DNA of 64,000 nucleotides from Epiperipatus broadwayi (taxonomy: Eukaryota > Onychophora > Udeonychophora > Euonychophora > Peripatidae). The notes under the pieces were generated by a model that ran no database searches, was not told the origin of the DNA, and saw only the letters and a list, made by a program, of their open reading frames with translations. The position numbers were made by a program, and so were the translations under genes. Location: positions 11,094,423 to 11,158,422 of the forward strand of contig JAQFVV010012405.1 in assembly GCA_028023455.1 (NCBI GenBank), given 5' to 3'. This document shows, piece after piece, positions 57,303 to 64,000 of the stretch; position 1 is the stretch's first letter, and the number at the start of each line of letters is the position of its first letter.

Positions 57303-57740
57303 TGTATATATATATATATATGTGTGTGTGTGATTTATCTGGTCATTGGTACTCTGAAAGCCAGAAGTATAAACAGAAGGGATCCTAAGTATCTAAGTGG
57401 AGCTTATAATACACTAATTTGTCTGATAATTCTGACAATGGTACTCAAACGGTAAGATTATAAGTTAGTTCATTAAATTATAAATAACGTAGTAATTGCT
57501 ACACAATTTGCTAATACTGTAAAGTAAACAGATATCATTATAGAAAATATTAAATGAAGTATACAACAATGACCATACAGATTACTGCTAATCCTATGAC
57601 TACTTTAAATATTTTTAAACATTATCTGAGCATCATTATTTTGTTTTTAAATCCAATCCATATTATATGATATCACATGACTAGATATAAAATTATATAT
57701 AAAAAAGTGTGATACACTTATTCCCTCATTTAATTAAGGT
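57303..57740. other. (TA)n/(TG)n run then AT-rich DNA
   Basis: Simple repeats at 57302-57332. Nothing else is recognised. Confidence 0.5.
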
Positions 57741-57810
57741 TAAACTGTAAGGAGGATTAAGCTCTGACGAAGACTGCTGGACAGTCGAAACTGTAAGAAA
57801 ATAAAGAAGG
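57741..57810 (+). ncRNA. hammerhead-like / PLE-terminal motif, family FB-57
   Basis: CTGACGA (57764-57770), one A, GACTG (57772-57776), loop CTGGA, CAGTC (57782-57786), GAAAC (57787-57791), TGTA. The five-base stem is perfect and the core bases fit CUGANGA...GAAA, but an extra A sits between core and stem. AAACTGTAAG occurs twice (57742 and 57789), on both sides of the core, so a tandem unit would place the expected GUA cleavage site upstream too. Related units at 33.9 and 34.2-34.5 kb. Confidence 0.45.
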
Positions 57811-60348
57811 TTAAGAAAATTACTTGCATTAAAGTGTATATGAGTAAAGTATTATAAGTAATATATATGATTAATTCCTTGTGCTCAGGTAATCATTACA
57901 ATAAATATAAAATAAATAGGGGATTGATAAAAATATAATGAAAAATTTTAATATATCTTTATTACTACAAAATCTAAATGAGAGAGCTTTTTTTGATGTG
58001 TTGACATCTATATTGACACTGTAGACAACAAAACATAGAAGTCAATTTGATTCAAATAACATAAACTGCTATATAAAAATATTTATATCCTATTAAAGTT
58101 TTCATATTGATTTATTTTAAATTTTGAATTTGTAATATATTATGCTTTTTTGATTTTCCATCTAAAATCATCGATGACTCATTGATATGACAAAATTTTT
58201 ATATTTTATTACTGTTTCATATTGGTTCATTTTAAATTTGAAATTTACAATGAACTACCTTTTTTAAAATTTTCTGTTAATGTTATTAATTTCTTTATAT
58301 AAGACGCAGACATTTTTGAGAACATTTAACCAGTGTTTATCTCATAGTTCAAAAAAACTATGATAAAGCAAAAGGCAAATTTGACTTATTTTATTGCCTA
58401 TGCTGGGATTACTTAATGTTCAAGTTATGTCTGGTCTTCCCAGTATACTTATATGTGCAAGTAAGCTTTGTGCATTTAACTCTCCTGCACTCCACTATCA
58501 TTTTGACAGATTTCTTTGTTCTCACTAGATTTAAGCTTTCAACTTTCATAGTAATATTAAACTATTATTATTATCAGAATATAATAAATTTGACCTCCTT
58601 TGATAGATATTTTCATTTAGAAATTAAATAAATTTTTAAAAATCACATTTGATTTTTGGAATTATTTAAAAATTTGATTTTAATTGAAGCAAAATGCTGT
58701 CATGTCATCAAATTTCAGGTAGAACCGATTCAATTTGCAAAATGAACAAAATCTTATTTATTTGGTATTTGTTTTAAAAATCTGAATGAATTATTTTTAA
58801 TATCTACTAAATCTATCAATTTATACTTTAAAAGTTTAAAATGTTTTTTTTTTGTAATTTTTATATCTCTAAATATTATAACAGTGTGCTTAATGACATC
58901 ATTTCTAGATAGTTGGATTTCCCATGATTGTAATCTCTCTGCTAACAACATTCAGAAGAATATATTCTTTTATATTTAAAAATAAAACATTTCTGTAAAA
59001 AAAAAATATGTAATAATATATTTTTTTGATTTCTAATAATTATTACACAATTACAACACAAAAATAATTATAAATCCCCCCCCCCCCCCAAAAAAAAAAA
59101 AACAAGTTTTTAGACCATTGTAATATTTTCTCAAAGTTATCTCTTAATGTTTGCAGTCATTGAATGTACAATGATGAGACATAAATGTGTGGATTTTGTT
59201 ACTTTGAAATTTCTGATTAAATGATTTTCATGACATTTTTTGAATTTTTTTTAGAAATTAAAAATATTAGAAAATAAATATACATGAATTTTAAAGCTGT
59301 AAAAAAGTATTAACAACATTTCTCAGTAGAGATGAAAAAAGTAAATTTAATTTATAGATTTCTCAGATGTGGGTCTGTCACTTGGATTAATTGGTCAGTT
59401 AATCTGAAAATTTTAAGATTTTTATATCTTGAAATGGATGATGTATATTGAAAAAAACCAAGAAATTGTGGAGCATTGAAAATTAATAATTTTAAATGAT
59501 GTAGCATAGGTAAAATATTAAGCTATAGAAATTTTGGCATATTAATTATTAAAATTATTTAAATCATCTTTGCCTATCATTTTTCATTATTTATAGTTTG
59601 ACAATGTTGGAAAGATACCAAAAGAACTGCCAACTAGATTTTATTGAATCAACGTTATATGAAGAATCTTAATTATTGTTTTATATGGTAGATTTTCAGC
59701 TGTGTTTTTATAAAAAAATATTTGTCTTATATGCATGTATATGCATAGCAAAAGTACATTTATGAATTTGTGACATGCTTATTTTAAATCATAGTGTAAT
59801 TCAAACATTACTAATCATTTCTGCTATGTAAAATAAATAGTCAGGCCTACCATTGTTTATGTGTTTGAACTGTGATGTAATTACAATCTTAACAAATTTG
59901 CTAGAGTGCAAAATAACTTTTATAGTTAACACAATAATAATAGTTTTATTTGTTATTTATACACTTCTATGAATTTTTTGAATTAATACAAATCCATCCA
60001 GAATTAAATTTTAAAATTCCTGATGTAGAAGAATCCACTGAAACCAGTAAAAGTGAAATAGAATTAGTAATAATAAAACTACTGATAATAAGCCAGATGT
60101 AAAAATTGCAAAATTATGTCATAATTCATTTATTAAATAAAAATTTGCATTATTAGTCACATGACATTATAGTATTTTTTGTAAAAATGGGAGGGGGGGT
60201 ATTATCACATTTTTTTTACAGATTCAAAACAATAGATGGACAAAAAATAAGATTCAAATATGGATATGTTTCTATAGCTATTTTAACATATGTCTCTTAA
60301 AATATATACTTTGAGATATGATCAATAATGTATATTTTAAAAATATAT
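57811..60348. other. AT-rich DNA, nothing recognised
   Basis: About 2.5 kb. A C-run followed by an A-run (59076-59102) is the only striking simple sequence. Frames at 58416-58631 and 58754-58951 lack motifs. Confidence 0.5.
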
Positions 60349-62185
60349 CAATCCACTGCAGGATGAAGGTCTCTCCAAGTTTAATCCATCTTCTCCGATC
60401 TTTAGCTTCTCTTCTCCACATCACCCCTGTACACTTTCTTATTTCATCAATCCATCTCACATGTGGTCTCTTTCTGAGTCTTTTACAATCTCTTGGAATC
60501 CAGTTTAAAATTTCAATTGCCCATCTATTATTATCTCTTCTAGCAATATGTCCAGCCCAACTCCACTTCAATCTTTTAATTTTTTCAATAAGGTCAGTAA
60601 CACCTGTTTGTTCTCTTACCCATACATTGCGTTTTCAATCTCTTCTTGTTACTCCCAACATACATCTCTCCATACTTCTTTGAGTGGTCTGAAGCCTCTG
60701 TATTGCTCTTCTATTAAGTGTCCAAGTCTCAGATACATAATTGAGAACTGGTAAAACATATTTGCTAAAAATCTTCCTTTTCAAACACATAGGCATATTT
60801 CCTTTTAGTATCAAGTTATTTCTACCAAAAGCTCTCTAACCAAGTTTAATTCTATGATTATTTTCCTCCATTATGTTTCCATCTGTATTAATAATCTGAC
60901 CAAAGTATTTGTAACTGTTAACTTATTCTAATTCATCATAATCAATCTTTATTTTCATATTTTGAGCAAATCGATTAAACATTGCTTTAGTCTTTTTAAC
61001 ATTTATCTTTAGTCATACTTTACTACTTTCATTTGATAATTCCTGCAACATTTCCTGCAGCTCTGAAGCATTATTTGCAAAAACAACTACATCATCTGTG
61101 AAATCTAAATGACTTAAATAATCTCAATTTACTTTCACTCCTTTAGTTTCCCATTTTAATCCACAAAATACTTCTTGCAGCACTGCTGTAAAAAGTTTTG
61201 GAGATATGGAGTCAGCTTGTCTTACACCTTTCTCAATATTGACTTTCCCAGTATCATTATGTAATCTAATTGTTGCTGTTGCATTTTTATAAATATTTTT
61301 TTTAAAATATGACAATATCCTGGATCTACACCTTGATGATCCAATGCTTTAATAACTGAAGAAATGTTTATAGAATCAAATGTCTTTTCATAATTTACAA
61401 ATCCAAAACATAATGATAACTAATATTAATTTGTCCTTTCTATAACTTCTCTCAATACCTGGATATGATCTACTGTACTAAAACCACTTTTAAATCCAGC
61501 TTGTTCTTTTGGTTGGTAGAAATCCAATGTTCTTTGTAGACGAGTTGTAATAATCTTGGTAAATTTTTTATATAAAACTGATAAAAGGCTGATAGGTCTG
61601 TAATTTCTAATATCTTCTTTATCACCTTTTTTAAATATTAATATTATTACTGCATTCTTTCAATCATCTGGTACATCTTTATCATTTAGACATTTGGTAT
61701 ATAACTTTGCTAAAAAAAATTCTATTTCTTCACCTGCTTCTTTTAATATATCAATTATAATTCCATCATTACCTGGAGCCTTCCCTTTTTTTCATACATT
61801 TAATTGCATGTCTCACTTCTTCATTTAAAATTCTGGGCAATTCAGAAGGTGTAATAGATATAGGAGGTACTTGTTCTTTATTACTATATAATTCTTGATA
61901 AAAATCTTCTACCAATTTCATGATGTCATCTCTCTTTTTAGTAATAATTCCATCTTTTTTTCTTATTGCAGATATAAATTTCCTACCAATACCAAAATGT
62001 TGTTTTACATTCTTGAGACTTTTATTTTCTTCTGCAGCTTTCCTTGTTAGTTCACAGTTATACTTTCTTATATTATTTTCAACTCTTTTCCACACCATTT
62101 TACAAAATTCGAGATATTCAATCCTTTTTAATGCATCATTTTTGTATATTTTCATATTCCTTTTTTTCTTCATAAATCCTCTAGT
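60349..62185 (-). pseudogene. RTE LINE reverse transcriptase, longest copy (5'-truncated)
   Basis: Read on the minus strand from 62173, a 134-codon frame gives the linker after the endonuclease and the start of RT (ILNEEVRHAIKCMKK). Then, with frame breaks, come VPDDWKNAVIILIFKKGD, NYRPISLL, QPKEQAGFKSGFSTVDHI, FVNYEKTFDSI (motif A), and LDFTDDVVVFA where FADD is usual (FTDD at 61102-61091). The C-terminal tail, WSWAGHIARRD to LGETFILQWI, is open again at 60571-60350. The APE endonuclease and the TGATGA tail are both missing. Function was target-primed reverse transcription; this copy is dead. Plus-strand frames at 60318-60683 and 61920-62204 are shadows. Confidence 0.88.
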
Positions 62186-62224
62186 ATTGTCATATAAATA
62201 TTAAGTATTGTCATATAAATATTA
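62184..62224 (+). repeat. 20-bp perfect tandem duplication at the RTE 5' truncation point
   Basis: AGTATTGTCATATAAATATT occurs twice in a row, immediately beyond the last readable RTE codon. It may be linked to the insertion event. Confidence 0.7.
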
Positions 62225-62828
62225 AATTATCAACTTAATAATCACATCTCTGGAACATGAACAAGATAAACAGAAATTATATAGTATCCACCACAATGAT
62301 GCTGCTTTGCATTTTTATACTTTTATAATTATTTTCTCAGATTACTTACTACAATGTTCAGCATTTATTTAAACTACCTCTATTACAAACCTATATTAAA
62401 AAATTACAAATGCTTCTGTAATCGACCTTTATGCTAAATGCACAAAAGAATCGTAAAAATGCAGTGCAACAGTTAGTGGAAATTTTTAGATTTATTTATT
62501 TGTAAATTAAACTTTCTTCTAGTTATAACAACTTTACAAATATTCCAGGTATGGTTAGATTTTATGGATTATTGTATGATATTCTGATGCTCAATTATAG
62601 AGTTCAACAATTTTTTCCCAACTAAATATGTTTTGCTTTTTTACAGATGACAATTAATTAAGATAATGTTCAGATTCTGCTAATCCACCACTCTGTCAAA
62701 CATTTCAAGTCAAATATGTTCTTATTTACATATAAACAAAATACACTGATAAATATTTGTTTTTCATATAGCACAGTATCCATTATAACATATTTGAAAG
62801 TAAACCAATCTTTACACATGTGCTGTTT
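62225..62828. other. AT-rich DNA, nothing recognised
   Basis: No feature supported. Confidence 0.5.
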
Positions 62829-62829
62829 T

Positions 62830-63092
62830 AATATAAGTTGATTCACACTCGCCTGTAAGCAAAGATTTTAAAGAACAAGTGAATCATTTGTCCTTCAAGC
62901 TTATCTATATATAAGTCATCCATCACTTATCATGCATTATTCTGGGCTTGAGTCATTAGACATACAATAAACTCAAGCCCTGAATAAAGCATGGTTAGCA
63001 AGGATTGCTTTATTTATAGATAAGCTTGAAGACATGTGGTTCACTTGTTCTTTGAAATCTTTACTTACGGTGAGTATGTGTCAATTTATATT
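62830..63092. repeat. fold-back element, family FB-62, about 125-bp arms
   Basis: The left arm (62830-62953) and right arm (62971-63092) are imperfect inverted copies: aagaacaagtgaa/ttcacttgttctt, cttcaagcttatcta/tagataagcttgaag, gggcttgagt/actcaagccc. The loop is only 17 bp. CTTGAAGA and TTTGAAATC occur in the right arm in the order of a hammerhead core, but pairing does not support it. Confidence 0.85.
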
Positions 63093-63427
63093 GAACCAGT
63101 GCATGTGTGTAGATTGATTTGATTCTGAATATGATATAAACAAAATACTAAATGGACTACTGTAGCTTTATAAAATCAATTTACATGCAGAATAGTAACG
63201 GTGAAGAAGACATTCACGGTTGAATCAAATGATAGATCATGATGGTTTTTTTTCTTCTTTCCATTGCTCTCAAGATAAAAATATACAGATATATATTTAC
63301 TGACAATTTTAAATAGATAATTTGGGTTGCTATATGCTCTATAAATATGGTAGATGAGTTTGCTAACTTTTGTATCATGAAACTTTTCATCACATATATA
63401 TGTATTCATTTGATTATCAGACTACCT

Positions 63428-63535
63428 CGTGTAGTTTAGCGTAGTGGTAATGTGACAAACACTGGAGCTCAAGTCTATGGATCACAGCTCCAGCTTCATC
63501 ACTATAAGTGCTCACACTTCTGAACAATAAACCCT
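63428..63535 (+). mobile_element. SINE-B, copy 3 (tRNA-derived, decayed)
   Basis: AGTTTAGCGTAGTGGTAATG matches the A-box end of the 22.1-kb copy (AGTTTGGCATAGTGGGTAGA). The tail keeps gtgctcacacttctgaacaa and taaacc, matching GGCACTCAAATTTCTTATG...TGAACAATAAAGCC. The B-box region (tctatggatcacagctccag) is mutated. Confidence 0.55.
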
Positions 63536-64000
63536 TTGATTATTTTGTCTTGGCAACGGTAATGTAGCAGAATCCGAAACTTAAAATCAAAAATAACTCA
63601 ATGCTTTTACTGCCGATGCTCAAACATTTTATAAATTCCCAAAACAAAAACAAAAAAATATTCCATTTTCTTATATAATGGCAAATAGGTTTTATGATTT
63701 AAAAAGAGTAGTAATTTTAAAACAAACACTATGATCTATGCATATATATATATATTAAACGTGTATTAAAATTTAATATAAGCCGAGTAATTAACATTAC
63801 TCTATATTTAGATCTTTAGTAATAATAGCTTTTTAGTTTTGTTTTGTTTTTGAAATTTTATTTAATATGTTTCTCTTTAATTTTTAAATAAATTAAAAAT
63901 GGGTGAGAAGTTAATTAAATTTTTACCATGTGTTTGTATTAGTTGATTGAAAAAGTAAATGTCACTTTTATTACAAATAAAGTTCTAGAAGTTTTAATAG
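63536..64000. other. AT-rich DNA to the window end
   Basis: A short echo of the SINE-B tail (ccgatgctcaaacattttat) lies at about 63613. Nothing else is recognised. Confidence 0.4.

Noticed and set aside
60318-60683. 121-codon plus-strand frame (and the similar one at 31559-31879)
   Set aside because: They are antisense shadows of the RTE C-terminal coding region; the minus strand reads as a known protein family.
62830-63092. Hammerhead core (CTTGAAGA ... TTTGAAATC)
   Set aside because: The boxes are imperfect and the flanking bases do not pair to form stems I and II.
1-64000. CRISPR arrays, bacterial operons, riboswitches, rRNA
   Set aside because: No regularly spaced short repeats, no ribosome-binding-site-led gene clusters and no rRNA-like sequence were seen; all evidence points to animal nuclear DNA.

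Overview
This window looks like a piece of an AT-rich animal (metazoan, probably invertebrate) nuclear genome; by eye roughly three bases in four are A or T. The evidence is the mobile-element content: APE-endonuclease LINEs of the RTE, Jockey/CR1-like and Tx1-like types, Penelope-like elements (PLEs) with GIY-YIG nuclease, short tRNA-derived SINEs with long target-site duplications, a hAT-like transposase relic, piggyBac-like and pogo-like MITEs, a gag-only LTR retrotransposon and a solo LTR. I see no bacterial-style gene organisation, no CRISPR array, no rRNA, no functional tRNA, and no exon of a host protein-coding gene that I can recognise. The species cannot be named from what I see.

Layout. 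0-4.2 kb: possible LTR debris, a piggyBac-like MITE and a SINE with a perfect 23-bp target duplication. 5-9.6 kb: unassigned AT-rich DNA, a SINE-B relic and two large fold-back (inverted-repeat) elements around an RTE LINE fragment. 10-14.6 kb: three decayed PLE copies and an RTE endonuclease fragment. 15.6-19.4 kb: SINE, trinucleotide microsatellite, hAT transposase relic and a fold-back element. 19.67-21.86 kb: solo LTR with 8-bp terminal inverted repeats and an ATAT duplication. 25.8-29.5 kb: a long, decayed Jockey/CR1-like LINE. 31-39.9 kb: RTE 3' ends, several fold-back elements with hammerhead-ribozyme-like cores and a second piggyBac-like MITE. 41.8-42.9 kb: Tx1-like LINE 3' end. 45.4-46 kb: fold-back. 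46.46-50.83 kb: a complete two-LTR element that encodes only a broken Gag, with a SINE nested in its 5' LTR. 50.8-57.8 kb: PLE GIY-YIG fragment, minus-strand LINE end, near-perfect 203-bp-arm hairpin, SINE and pogo-like MITE. 60.35-62.18 kb: the longest RTE LINE copy, on the minus strand. 62.8-63.5 kb: fold-back and SINE-B.

The most interesting signal is a set of three or four fold-back repeat families whose arms carry a conserved hammerhead-ribozyme-type core: CUGANGA, then a short stem, then GAAAC, two bases, GUC and UGGGGA. The UGGGGA strand pairs with UCCUCA just upstream of CUGANGA. Hammerheads are known from PLEs and from non-autonomous retrozymes, and PLE fragments lie in the same window, so these repeats may be non-autonomous, self-cleaving partners of PLEs. 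Most autonomous elements here are inactivated by stops, frameshifts and truncations; the cleanest structures are the SINE insertions, the solo LTR ends and the 54.7-kb hairpin.
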